64,000 nt of DNA from Niveispirillum lacus (GTDB lineage Bacteria > Pseudomonadota > Alphaproteobacteria > Azospirillales > Azospirillaceae), in the NCBI RefSeq assembly GCF_002251795.1, contig NZ_NOXU01000031.1, positions 682,001 to 746,000 of the forward strand, read 5' to 3'. The position numbers and the translations under genes were made by a program. Position 1 is the first letter of the stretch, and each line of letters starts with the position of its first letter. The notes under the pieces are model-generated. The model saw nothing but the letters and a program-made list of their open reading frames with translations. It was not told the origin of the DNA and ran no database searches. Positions 25,671 to 37,481 of this stretch are shown here, piece after piece.

Positions 25671-26315
25671 ATGTCCGTTCCGTCCCTGGGCCCCCGCAAT
25701 GACCGGCGGGGCGGCCCAATTTCCCGTTTTATTGGTCGGATGGGCCTTCGCCTCCTGGGGTGGCGCATTACGGGTGCCTTCCCGAACCTGGAAAAATTCG
25801 TCGTTATCGGCGCCCCGCATACGTCCAACTACGATTTCTTTGTCGCCATGGCCACCATCCTGGCCACCGACCTGCGTATCCATATCCTGGGTAAGCACAC
25901 TTTGTTCTGGGGACCACTGGGTCCAATCATGCGCTGGTGTGATATCCTGCCCGTGGACCGTCGTTCGGCACATGGTGTTGTCGGTGATTGCGTGGCTGCC
26001 TTGAACGCCGCCGAACGGATGGTGGTCGGTATCGCCCCAGAGGGCACACGTAATCCGAAGCCGGGCGCCGGATGGAAGACGGGCTTCTGGCATGTTGCCC
26101 GACAGGCCGGCGTTCCGATCATACCTGTCGCGCTGGATTATGCGGCGCACACGATCCGCATTGGGGAGCCGCTGGCGACAACAGAGAGTATCGAGGCGGA
26201 TTTTGCCTTGCTTTCCGCCTTCTATGCAGGCGTGCAGGGGGCGAAGCGTCAGCTTCCCGACATCATACCGGTGGGCAATGGGCGGCCTGCCGACCCTGTG
26301 GGCACGGCGGGGTAG
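25671..26315 (+). CDS. 1-acyl-sn-glycerol-3-phosphate acyltransferase-like protein
   Basis: A 214-residue glycerolipid acyltransferase of the PlsC superfamily, acting at the inner membrane. The catalytic HX4D motif is APHTSNYDFF with His50 and Asp55. The acceptor-binding motif is APEGTRNP near 127-134, and the later strand VPIIPVALDY is also typical. It is shorter than PlsC proper and lacks strong membrane helices, closer to the small soluble-looking acyltransferases of alphaproteobacteria, so the acceptor (lysophosphatidate or another lipid) is uncertain. The ATG at 25671 is preceded by a GAGGAAG-like site; a GTG at 25653 is less likely. Confidence 0.85.
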   Translation: MSVPSLGPRNDRRGGPISRFIGRMGLRLLGWRITGAFPNLEKFVVIGAPHTSNYDFFVAMATILATDLRIHILGKHTLFWGPLGPIMRWCDILPVDRRSAHGVVGDCVAALNAAERMVVGIAPEGTRNPKPGAGWKTGFWHVARQAGVPIIPVALDYAAHTIRIGEPLATTESIEADFALLSAFYAGVQGAKRQLPDIIPVGNGRPADPVGTAG

Positions 26316-26372
26316 CGAAACCGTCCCTTGTCGGCGCTTGTCTCTGGCGTTATCCCCTTCATCCCGTATTAA

Positions 26373-27704
<1,332 letters not shown>

Positions 27705-27747
27705 CCCCGCAGGGGTGCCGGACCCCAACACGCCCGTTTTGTTTGTG

Positions 27748-27785
27748 AAAAGTCCACCCAGCATGGCGCCGGGTGGACTTTTCTG
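27748..27785 (+). terminator. terminator after eno
   Basis: A perfect 12-bp stem AAAAGTCCACCC (27748-27759) with GGGTGGACTTTT (27771-27782), an 11-base loop and a T-rich tail. Confidence 0.88.
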
Positions 27786-27965
27786 TTCGAGTTGAACAAT
27801 ATTCGCGCCAGGGTAAGGTCAAAGCTGTTCTTTCATTCTTTAGCACCAAGAAAATCTATTGGAATTATACAATCAAGAATGTGCAAAAAATTTGTTTTAT
27901 CTTAAAAATCATGTTTATTTTTGGAGCGGTTATTTGCGTTCCCTTTGTTAGGCTGGATTTCCGCA

Positions 27966-30094
<2,129 letters not shown>

Positions 30095-30158
30095 TCAGGG
30101 GAACGCAGATGGATGCTACGCCTCCCCAACCACCGGCGGCAACAGGAAGCCCACAGCA

Positions 30159-30848
30159 TTAAAGCCCCAGGAACTCATGCACCGCATAGAGCATGATTTT
30201 GACCGTCAACGCGATGAAACCGAAGGCGATGACGGTGCTGGCCACCGCACTGATATAGCCGGCAATCAGGGCGATTCCATCTCGTTCCATCAATGCCAGC
30301 GCAATCAGGGCGATGGCGATGGACGGAAAGATGTTGCCCATGAAGATCGGTAGAATCAGGACAATGGATAGGAAAAAAACGATGAAGCCGGCCAGCCGCT
30401 CCATACGCCCATCCATCAGATGTGTGAACCGCGGTATGGTAATGTTCTCCACCTTGCGCAGCCAGGGTTCCGCCTTCACCAGGACCGCCATCAGGTCCGC
30501 CCGCAGAATGCTGCGGCGGCGCAGGAAACTGGGTAACCAGGGATGCGGATGGCCAACCATCAACTGCAAGGAAAACACCACAATGGGCATTCCCGTAACA
30601 GCCGACATACCGGGTGGGGCCGGTAGGATGGTTGGCAGCGCAAAAAGCAGCATCAAAATGCCGTAAGCCCGTTCGCCCAGGCCATCGATCATCTCGCCAA
30701 TGCTGATCCGCTCACCTTCGACCCTGGCGATTGTATCCAGCAGAACATCGGTTGTGCGCTTGGTTTCAATCGACGCCGGCTGTTCCGGGGGAACTTTACT
30801 GGCGTGGCCGGGCAAATCATCGGGTTCGGGCGGCAATTGTGTGTCCAC
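30159..30848 (-). CDS. exoD: ExoD family exopolysaccharide-synthesis protein
   Basis: A 229-residue integral membrane protein of the ExoD family, named from Sinorhizobium mutants defective in exopolysaccharide and alkali tolerance; its biochemical activity is unknown. After a polar N-terminus of about 45 residues come several hydrophobic segments: AYGILMLLFALPTILPAPPG and MPIVVFSLQLMVGH near 60-100, then FIVFFLSIVLILPIFMG and IALIALALMERDGIALIAGY near 153-195, and a last one FGFIALTVKIMLYAV. The PTILPAPPG and ERLAG patches are typical of the family. It lies between hemB and the Hpt protein gene. Confidence 0.88.
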   Translation of the reverse strand: MDTQLPPEPDDLPGHASKVPPEQPASIETKRTTDVLLDTIARVEGERISIGEMIDGLGERAYGILMLLFALPTILPAPPGMSAVTGMPIVVFSLQLMVGHPHPWLPSFLRRRSILRADLMAVLVKAEPWLRKVENITIPRFTHLMDGRMERLAGFIVFFLSIVLILPIFMGNIFPSIAIALIALALMERDGIALIAGYISAVASTVIAFGFIALTVKIMLYAVHEFLGL

Positions 30849-30976
30849 GGATCAACCTTCATCCCGACGGAACGCTATGTCCGCCAGCCCCTCATATATC
30901 CCGCGTGGGTTACCGGATCATGAAGGGACGTCCGCGGCCGAACGTCCCACCCTAACAACGCGGGATATGGGGATGC

Positions 30977-31744
30977 TCATCCCAGATTGAAACGGGTAAT
31001 GGTCGCCGCAATGTCGTCACCGAATGTTGCACCCAGTCGAATGACACCCGCATCGGCGGGAACCCCCTTCAACTGGTCAGCGCCCATACTGGTCATCAGT
31101 GCGGCCGGCACGTGCTGGGTTACGGACATGGCGCGCAGGCCACGGATCAGGTCGATGCCGCCCAACCCTTCCATGACGGCGGATGCGATCAGCAGGTCCG
31201 GGGGCATCCGCACGGCAATTGAAATTGCTTCGATCGGATCGGACACAATATTGACGCGGAAGCCGCAGGCCGCCAACTCACCGGCAGCCTTGCGTGCCAC
31301 CAGCTTGTTTGGCGTTACCAGCATGATTTCAACATCCCGCACCTCGACATCAGTAATGTCGAATTCAAACCGGGCGGGCAGGCGGCGGATAATCTGGTTG
31401 GTCGCCGCGATGTCGGGCTGTTCCTCCAACTCTGCCATTTCCGCGATACGGTCGGCAAAGATCTGAATTTCGGCGATCTGCTTCTCATCCAGGTCTTTTA
31501 GGTCGGAGCAATAGGTCTCCAGGCGCTGGGCAATCAGGGACACGATCGGATAGCCGAAGGTTGACCCGGACCCTTTCAGGGAATGGATTTCGCGGCGCAA
31601 CTCGCGCAGCCCATCCGCCCCCTTGGCGGTACCCGACTTCACCTGATCGAGCGTGCCGTAGATGGAGGAAAGACGGTCACTGATATAGTCGCTGAATTCC
31701 GACTTGAGCTGTTCAAGCAGCTCGTCCATATCGACTTCGGCCAT
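30977..31744 (-). CDS. Hpt domain protein with degenerate receiver domain
   Basis: A 255-residue phosphorelay-type protein. The N-terminal histidine phosphotransfer (Hpt) domain has its phosphorylatable His54 in EIHSLKGSGSTFG. The C-terminal half has the alpha/beta pattern of a response-regulator receiver (VEIMLVTPNKLVARKAAGEL, ACGFRVNIVSDPIEAISI, PPDLLIASAVMEGLGGIDLI, VPAALMTSM), but Ser188 occupies the position of the phospho-accepting Asp, and the first acidic pocket is missing, so this receiver is probably not phosphorylated. It may therefore act as a regulatory lobe on the Hpt. The kinase partner is not in the window. It sits 166 bases downstream of hemA, beyond the hemA terminator. Confidence 0.78.
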   Translation of the reverse strand: MAEVDMDELLEQLKSEFSDYISDRLSSIYGTLDQVKSGTAKGADGLRELRREIHSLKGSGSTFGYPIVSLIAQRLETYCSDLKDLDEKQIAEIQIFADRIAEMAELEEQPDIAATNQIIRRLPARFEFDITDVEVRDVEIMLVTPNKLVARKAAGELAACGFRVNIVSDPIEAISIAVRMPPDLLIASAVMEGLGGIDLIRGLRAMSVTQHVPAALMTSMGADQLKGVPADAGVIRLGATFGDDIAATITRFNLG

Positions 31745-31851
31745 CCTGATATTCCTCCTGTCCGCAAGACTTATCCCTGTACCCCGCCGACGGGTCCGCC
31801 ATCAAGAGCGCCGGGGTAACCGATGGGTTACAGCGGGCATGCGGAAATGAA

Positions 31852-31890
31852 CAAGGCCTGGATGCAGGGTCGCATCCAGGCCTTGCCCCT
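31852..31890 (-). terminator. terminator after hemA
   Basis: A 14-bp stem CAAGGCCTGGATGC (31852-31865) with its complement at 31872-31885 and a 6-base loop. Read from the minus strand it follows the hemA stop and is trailed by a T-containing stretch. Confidence 0.75.
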
Positions 31891-31910
31891 GTGCGTCAGT
31901 GGCCCTGTGA

Positions 31911-33125
31911 TCAGGCCGCGCGCTTCAGTTCCAGGGTCTTCCACACCGACAACAAGGCATCGACCAGATGGTCCATCTTGCGGTCATCATGGAAGGGGGT
32001 GGGGGTCAGGCGCAGCCGTTCGGTGCCGCGTGGCACGGTCGGGTAATTGATTGGCTGCACATAAATGTCGTGGTGGCGCAGCAGGTCGTCGCTGGCTTGT
32101 TTGCACAAATGCGCGTCGCCGACCAGCAGTGGCACGATATGGCTGACTGATGGCATCACCGGAAGACCGGCCTGGGCCAGACGTCGCTTCAGCGTCGCCG
32201 CGCGTTCCTGATGCCGGATACGGATTTCGTTGTGTTCCTTCAGGAACATGACCGACGCTAGTGCGCCGGCCGCCAATACCGGGGCCAGTGACGTGGTGAA
32301 GATGAAGGACGGCGCGAAGCTGCGCACGCAATCAACCAGCGCCGTGGAGCCGGTAATATACCCCCCCATGACGCCAAACGCCTTGCCCAGCGTGCCCTCA
32401 ATCACCGTCAGGCGATCCATCACGCCTTCGCGCTCCGCCACGCCAGCGCCGCGCGGGCCGTACATGCCTACGGCATGCACTTCGTCCAGATAGGTCATGG
32501 CACCGTGCTTGTCGGCGACATCGCACAGTTCCTTGATGGGGGCGATGTCGCCATCCATCGAATAAACACTCTCAAAGGCCACCAGCTTGGGCTGGTTTTT
32601 CGGATAGCGCGACAGCAGGGCATCCAAATGGGCCACGTCATTATGGCGGAAAATATGCTTTTCGGCCCCTGAATGACGGATACCCTCAATCATCGAGTTG
32701 TGGTTCAGCGCATCGGAGAAGACCACACAGTTGGGCAGGATGCGCGGCAGGGTCGAAAGCGTGGCCTCGTTACTGATATAGCCCGAGGTGAACAGCAGCG
32801 CGGCTTCCTTGCCATGCAGATCGGCCAGCTCCTTCTCCAGCATCACGTGATAGTGATTGGTGCCGGAAATGTTGCGTGTACCGCCGGCGCCAGCCCCGCA
32901 TTTATGCAGGCTGTCGACCATAGAGCCGATGACCACAGGGTGTTGACCCATGCCCAGGTAATCGTTGGAGCACCAGACGGTGACATCCTTCGGGGGGGCA
33001 TCCTCCCCGTGAAATGTGGCGGTCGGAAATTCACCCACACGGCGTTCCAGATCAGCGAAAACGCGGTAACGGCCCTCACGCTTCAGGCCGTCGATCTGGC
33101 TCTTGAAAAAATTCTCGTAATCCAT
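31911..33125 (-). CDS. hemA: 5-aminolevulinate synthase (C4 pathway)
   Basis: ALAS condenses succinyl-CoA and glycine with pyridoxal phosphate, committing carbon to heme and bacteriochlorin synthesis; the C4 route is an alphaproteobacterial trait. The 404-residue protein has the expected signatures: [37 protein letters not shown] (GTRNISG core), [26 protein letters not shown], the strand [12 protein letters not shown], and the PLP lysine in [13 protein letters not shown]. The N-terminal [26 protein letters not shown] is also standard. It is followed by a terminator, then by genes on the same strand ending with hemB. Confidence 0.97.
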   Translation of the reverse strand: MDYENFFKSQIDGLKREGRYRVFADLERRVGEFPTATFHGEDAPPKDVTVWCSNDYLGMGQHPVVIGSMVDSLHKCGAGAGGTRNISGTNHYHVMLEKELADLHGKEAALLFTSGYISNEATLSTLPRILPNCVVFSDALNHNSMIEGIRHSGAEKHIFRHNDVAHLDALLSRYPKNQPKLVAFESVYSMDGDIAPIKELCDVADKHGAMTYLDEVHAVGMYGPRGAGVAEREGVMDRLTVIEGTLGKAFGVMGGYITGSTALVDCVRSFAPSFIFTTSLAPVLAAGALASVMFLKEHNEIRIRHQERAATLKRRLAQAGLPVMPSVSHIVPLLVGDAHLCKQASDDLLRHHDIYVQPINYPTVPRGTERLRLTPTPFHDDRKMDHLVDALLSVWKTLELKRAA

Positions 33126-33571
33126 GGGCCGTTGTCCCGTTCACGCCACTGATGGAAATGTCACGCCGGTCGTGCCGTTTGTCCACCCTTGTTTATTACT
33201 GCAAAGGTGTCGTCGGCAAAACCCCACGCGACCGCTTGTCGCGCCATTCCAAGATAGGTCGAAACGGGCGACTGTCAGCCAGCTTGCCGAAGAACCATGA
33301 AGACCGCGTTGATTTCGGTCAATTCATCATTGGCTATGCGAGGCATCCGGCGCGTAGCGATGATCCGGGCATGCTCGCCCATCCGCCGCCACACGCCGAT
33401 CGATACAACGCTGTGCACCAACAGCCAGGCTGATCGTTCACGCACGCAGACAGTGGATTTAGCCAGGATGATCGCAGCGAACCTGGTGGACGCATCTGTC
33501 GCATCAAAAAACAGATCCCGGCCTGGAGGACCCACGGTCGATGCTGACGGGGGACTGAGGCGAAGTACGCA
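33126..33571. other. 446-base gap upstream of hemA without a convincing gene
   Basis: Two overlapping open frames exist (33275-33535 on the minus strand, opening with GTG, and 33297-33575 on the plus strand, opening with ATG). Neither has a recognisable domain or a strong ribosome site, and they mostly mirror each other. The stretch should contain the hemA promoter on its left side. I see no hairpin or regulatory motif that I can defend. Confidence 0.4.
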
Positions 33572-34960
33572 TTAGCCCACCTTTACTCCTTCCCGCACCA
33601 GCCAGTCCGCCGTATCGGCCAGCGATTTCTCAAATCGGAACAGCAGCGTTTCGATTTCCTGTTCGGTGATGATCAGGGGCGGGGAGAAGCCAATACTGTC
33701 GCCGATGGGACGCAGAATGGCGCCATGCTGGTGGCTGAAGGAGACCAGCTTCGCCCCCACCCCCAGGGACGGGTCAAAGGGTCGCTTCGTCATCTTGTCG
33801 GCCACCAGTTCGACCCCGCCGATCAAGCCGATGCCACGCACTTCGCCGACTAACGGGTGGTCACGGAAGGCGCGCAGCCCTGGTTGCAGGTGCTGCGCCA
33901 TGGCGCGGACATGGCCGACAATATCACGCTCCTCATAAATCTTGAGGGTCTCCAGGGCGACGGCGCAACTCACCGGGTGGCCGGAATAGGTGTAGCCGTG
34001 GCCGAACGTCCCGATCTTGGCGCTTTCCGCCACGCAGGCCTGATAGATCGGTTCCGACACCAGTACCGCAGACAGGGGCAGATAGGCCGATGTCAGGGCC
34101 TTGGCCGATGTCAGGATATCCGGCTTCATGCCATAGGTCTGGCTGCCCCACATATTGCCGGTGCGGCCATAACCGCAGATCACTTCGTCAGCGACCAGCA
34201 GCACGTCATACTTTTTCAGCACTGCCTGGATTTTCTCGAAATAGGTGGCCGGCGGCAGGATGACGCCGCCGGCCCCCATGACCGGCTCAGCAAAGAAGGC
34301 GGCCACGGTGTCCGGGCCTTCTTGCAGGATCAGGGCCTCCAGATTGCCGGCCAGCCGGGTGGCGAAATCCGCCTCGCTCTCTCCTGGCTGTCCGAACCGG
34401 TAATAATGCGGGCAGTCGGTATGCAGGATACCTTGCAGGGGCAGATCGAAATCCCGATGACAGTTCGGCAGGCCCGTCAGGCTGGCTGCCGCAACCGTGA
34501 CGCCGTGATAGGCCTTTTGCCGAGCGATGATTTTTTTCTTCTGCGGTCGGCCAAGGGCATTGTTGTAGTACCAGATCAGTTTCACCGCCGTATCGTTGGC
34601 CTCCGACCCCGAGCAGGCGAAGAACACCTTGCTCATCGGCACGGGTGCCAGAGCAATCAATCGTTCAGCCAGATTGATGGCTGGTTCATGCGATTTATGG
34701 GCAAAGGCATGGTAAAAGGGCAGGGTCCGCATCTGCCGGATGGCGGCGTCGATCAGACGCGGCTCATCAAAGCCCAGGCTGGTACACCAGAGACCGGCCA
34801 CCCCCTCGATATAGTCCTTGCCCGTCTCATCTGTGACGGTGACACCCTTGCCCGAGGCGATGACCAGTGGCCCGGTCGTCTCATGCGCCTTCAGGTTGGT
34901 ATAGGGGTGCAGGTGATAGGCGATGTCACGGCTGCCGGCGGAGTTTCCCAGATGCGTCAT
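33572..34960 (-). CDS. class III PLP aminotransferase (putrescine/omega-amino acid type)
   Basis: A 462-residue class III aminotransferase that moves an amino group from an omega-amine (for example putrescine or beta-alanine) to a keto acid. Visible motifs are HPYTNLKAHETTGPL, GKDYIEGVAGLWCTSLG, FFACSGSEANDTAVKL, the AYHGVTVAAASLTG substrate loop, EPVMGAGGVILPP, the VADEVICGYGRTGNMWG metal/PLP segment, the Schiff-base lysine in TSAKALTSAYLPL, and TFGHGYTYSGHP. I took the ATG at 34960 (MTHLGNS) rather than 35104, whose extra 48 residues are unlike the family. The regulator and hydrolase upstream are on the same strand, so it is probably in a common catabolic unit. Confidence 0.9.
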   Translation of the reverse strand: MTHLGNSAGSRDIAYHLHPYTNLKAHETTGPLVIASGKGVTVTDETGKDYIEGVAGLWCTSLGFDEPRLIDAAIRQMRTLPFYHAFAHKSHEPAINLAERLIALAPVPMSKVFFACSGSEANDTAVKLIWYYNNALGRPQKKKIIARQKAYHGVTVAAASLTGLPNCHRDFDLPLQGILHTDCPHYYRFGQPGESEADFATRLAGNLEALILQEGPDTVAAFFAEPVMGAGGVILPPATYFEKIQAVLKKYDVLLVADEVICGYGRTGNMWGSQTYGMKPDILTSAKALTSAYLPLSAVLVSEPIYQACVAESAKIGTFGHGYTYSGHPVSCAVALETLKIYEERDIVGHVRAMAQHLQPGLRAFRDHPLVGEVRGIGLIGGVELVADKMTKRPFDPSLGVGAKLVSFSHQHGAILRPIGDSIGFSPPLIITEQEIETLLFRFEKSLADTADWLVREGVKVG

Positions 34961-35024
34961 GATGGTGGCGTCCTGTTGCAGGTTGCTGCCATGGTGAAGC
35001 GGGCAGGTGCCGGAACGCAACCCC

Positions 35025-36035
35025 CTAGCCCACCCGTCGAGCGGTGCTGGGTGGGGCATCGTGCAGCCGGCCCCAGGCACGGCGCAACTGCCGGGTTGAA
35101 CCAAAGCCAGCCCGTTCAGCCACCGCCTCCATGTCCAGACGCGAATTTTCGATCATGCGCCGGGCCAGACCGACCCGCAGCCGGTTAACATAATCGGGTA
35201 TTGTCATGCCTGCATGTTCCCGGAACAGCCGTGACAAATGGCGCGGGCTGGCATGAGCGATGTTTGCCAGGGCCGTCAGGGACCAATCGTGCGCGGGATC
35301 ATTGGCGATGGCGTCTTGGACCCGGTGAATGGCGGGATGCAGGTGGTTACGCCCCTCAAGCCAAGGGGACAGTTGCGGATCGGCCCCGGCCCGGCGCATG
35401 TAGACAACCAGGTACCGCGCGACGGCAGCCGCGACACCGGCGCCGCAGCGACGGGAGACGAAATGCAGGGCCAGATCAATGCCGGCGGTAATCCCGGCAC
35501 TGCTCCAGCAATTGCCATCCTCCACAAACAGGCGATTCTCCAGCACCCGGCAGCCATTTTCGGCCCGACGCAGATCATCATAGGAACTATGGTGCGTGGT
35601 GCAGGCCTTTCCTGCCATCAGGCCGGCACGGGCCGCAATAACAGAGCCAGAGCAGATACATAAAAGCAGATGGTCAGGACGCACGCTCCGGCGCAACCAG
35701 TCCACGATCACTTGTTCATACTCATCATCAACGCGCACATCCTGGCCGGGCAGCGGGTCAATATTGCCAGACAGCAGGATCACGGCATCGGGCGGCAAAT
35801 GGTCAGGCAGGGGGGCAATGCCGGAGAGGAGCAGACCCACAGAACTCGACATCTCCGACATCGGCCCCACAAAGGTCAAGGTGAAGGCGATCCTGTCTTG
35901 CTCCACCCCCGCGCGGCGCAGCACTTCTGTCGGTCCGGCGACGTCCAGCAGCATGGCCCTTGGTGGCAGGACAACATAAACGGGGATCATCTGCTGCCCG
36001 CTTGTCTCCTGTCCCCGGTGGTTACCGGCGCGCAT
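35025..36035 (-). CDS. GlxA-type transcriptional regulator (DJ-1/PfpI + AraC HTH)
   Basis: A two-domain regulator of about 336 residues. The N-terminal DJ-1/PfpI-like domain starts with IPVYVVLPPRAMLLDVAGPTEVL and has the LLLCICSGSVIAARAGLMAGK nucleophile-elbow region, here with the CSGS form. The C-terminal AraC/XylS DNA-binding part has the two helix-turn-helix units SLTALANIAHASPRHLSRLF and MEAVAERAGFGSTRQLRRAW. Such proteins usually activate catabolic genes for amines or amino acids. The start overlaps the isochorismatase stop as TGATG (one shared base), which favours 36035; MIPVYV at 35990 is the alternative. It is likely to control the neighbouring aminotransferase unit. Confidence 0.85.
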   Translation of the reverse strand: MRAGNHRGQETSGQQMIPVYVVLPPRAMLLDVAGPTEVLRRAGVEQDRIAFTLTFVGPMSEMSSSVGLLLSGIAPLPDHLPPDAVILLSGNIDPLPGQDVRVDDEYEQVIVDWLRRSVRPDHLLLCICSGSVIAARAGLMAGKACTTHHSSYDDLRRAENGCRVLENRLFVEDGNCWSSAGITAGIDLALHFVSRRCGAGVAAAVARYLVVYMRRAGADPQLSPWLEGRNHLHPAIHRVQDAIANDPAHDWSLTALANIAHASPRHLSRLFREHAGMTIPDYVNRLRVGLARRMIENSRLDMEAVAERAGFGSTRQLRRAWGRLHDAPPSTARRVG

Positions 36036-36613
36036 CAGGCTGCCTCCCGCCCCGTTCTGCCTTGAATGGCGCGGGAGAGGGCCTGTTCCACGCCAGTGAT
36101 CGTAGCAAAGCGATCCGCCAGGACCAGTTCCGTCCGCGCCTTGATCTCGGCGGCTGGCCAGCAGCGGCCCGCCCTGTCCGTCATGTCGAAGGTCAAGGTG
36201 GCCTCGGTGACGTAATCGACCGCATAGCCCAGATCGCTGGCATGGCGTGTTGTTGTCTCGCAACATTGTTCGGTGCGGATGCCGCAGATGATCACGCGCT
36301 GGATTCCTTTGGCGACCAGCCAGACATCCAGGCCGCTGCCGACCAGGGCGCTGTGGCGTGATTTTTCAAAACATGCATCGGGCGCGATACGGATGGGCGA
36401 TAGCAGGCGGACATGGCCGGACGCTTTCGAAAATGGCCCATCCGGATCAACATGGAAAATCTGGGCGATGGGCAGACCTGCCTGTGCGGCGCCATCTATC
36501 AGGGCCTGAAGGCGCTCAAAGAACGGTATCGCCACGGCTTCCTGCCAGTAGGGGCGCTGACGGAAACTCTCCTGGACATCAATAACCAGCAGGGCCGTAT
36601 CATGTGCGGACAT
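36035..36613 (-). CDS. isochorismatase-family cysteine hydrolase
   Basis: A 192-residue cysteine hydrolase of the isochorismatase/nicotinamidase superfamily, cleaving amide or enol-ether substrates in the cytoplasm. The catalytic triad is recognisable: Asp12 in ALLVIDVQESF, Lys84 in CFEKSRHSAL, and the nucleophile Cys in VIICGIRTEQCCETT; the non-proline segment IRTEQC replaces the more common cis-peptide form but keeps the Cys. The substrate cannot be fixed. It is directly followed, with a TGATG junction, by the GlxA-type regulator, so the two are translationally coupled. It heads the amine-catabolism-like group. Confidence 0.88.
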   Translation of the reverse strand: MSAHDTALLVIDVQESFRQRPYWQEAVAIPFFERLQALIDGAAQAGLPIAQIFHVDPDGPFSKASGHVRLLSPIRIAPDACFEKSRHSALVGSGLDVWLVAKGIQRVIICGIRTEQCCETTTRHASDLGYAVDYVTEATLTFDMTDRAGRCWPAAEIKARTELVLADRFATITGVEQALSRAIQGRTGREAA

Positions 36614-36922
36614 TTTATGCTCCGGTGCTTGTCGTGACGCGTCGGAGGCTAATCAGATTTCACCCTATCCGAAAGGCATTGGCCGGACCAGAAGCGGACG
36701 AAAAAAGACATCAGTGTTGGGGTGCAGGTCGCGCCTGACGGCGGGAGAAGACCGGGCTTTGCGACGAATTATGCGGAATTCCTTCCTGTGCCCCTGCAAA
36801 TCCGTGGAAAGCGCTGAATCGGCTTGGTATCATTCCGGTTCGACAGCGATGCTGGATTCTCCTGGGGTCAACCCCGATGGAGTTTCAGTGGGCGTGTGTC
36901 GGTTCTGGGACGTGTCGGGGTG
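36614..36922. other. divergent gap between the isochorismatase gene and fliL
   Basis: These 309 bases separate the leftward amine group from the rightward flagellar operon, so both must start here. I found no gene, and no clean sigma-54 or sigma-28 flagellar promoter; a TGGCC-AAGC arrangement near 36681-36695 has the wrong spacing for sigma-54. Confidence 0.4.
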
Positions 36923-37465
36923 ATGTCAATGGAGACCGATGGCGGCGGGTCAACCGATGCCGAAGTGCCGCGCAAGAAGTTGAGCGGCAAGAAGATCGTC
37001 CTGTTCATTGTGTTGCCCGTTGTGCTGATCGTGGCGGGCGCTGCGGCAGCGTTTTTTACTGGTGCGCTGGATGGGCTTCTGGGCAAGAAGCCGGCAGGTG
37101 AAGGCGAGCATGTGGAGGAAGAGCAAAAAGAACCGGAGTTGCCGCCCTATAATGGGCCGCCGGTCTATGCCGACATTCCCGACATGCTGGTCAATCTGAA
37201 CACAGGCGAGCGCCGGGCCACGCTGCTGAAGCTGGGGATCTCGCTTGAATTGAACCGCCCGGAGGAGAAGGCTGCCGTTGATCTTGCCATGCCGCGCATC
37301 ACCGATGCGTTCCAGGTCTATCTGCGCGAGTTGAAGGTGGATGATCTGCGCGGGTCGGCGGGCATGTACCGGCTGCGGGAGGAGCTGCAGCTGCGGGTGA
37401 ACACGGCGGTCGCCCCGATCAAGGTCAAGGACGTGTTGATCAAGGAATTCCTGGTCCAGCAATGA
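36923..37465 (+). CDS. fliL: flagellar basal-body protein FliL
   Basis: FliL surrounds the stator units at the inner membrane and tunes motor torque. From the ATG at 36923 the protein has 180 residues. After a polar basic start come a single membrane helix at about 25-46 (IVLFIVLPVVLIVAGAAAAFF), an acidic periplasmic linker (GEGEHVEEEQKEPELPPYNGPP) and the stomatin-like FliL domain ending in LIKEFLVQQ. A longer frame from 36824 adds residues before the membrane helix that look non-coding. It opens a flagellar operon in which successive genes overlap or nearly abut, and is directly followed by fliM. Confidence 0.93.
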   Translation: MSMETDGGGSTDAEVPRKKLSGKKIVLFIVLPVVLIVAGAAAAFFTGALDGLLGKKPAGEGEHVEEEQKEPELPPYNGPPVYADIPDMLVNLNTGERRATLLKLGISLELNRPEEKAAVDLAMPRITDAFQVYLRELKVDDLRGSAGMYRLREELQLRVNTAVAPIKVKDVLIKEFLVQQ

Positions 37466-37481
37466 TGCAAGGGGAAGCGTG

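Noticed and set aside
33275-33575. Two overlapping small frames on opposite strands in the gap upstream of hemA
   Set aside because: No domain, weak starts and mutual mirroring; not enough to call a gene.
36681-36695. Possible sigma-54 promoter ahead of fliL
   Set aside because: GG and GC elements are one base off the required spacing and the flanking consensus is missing.
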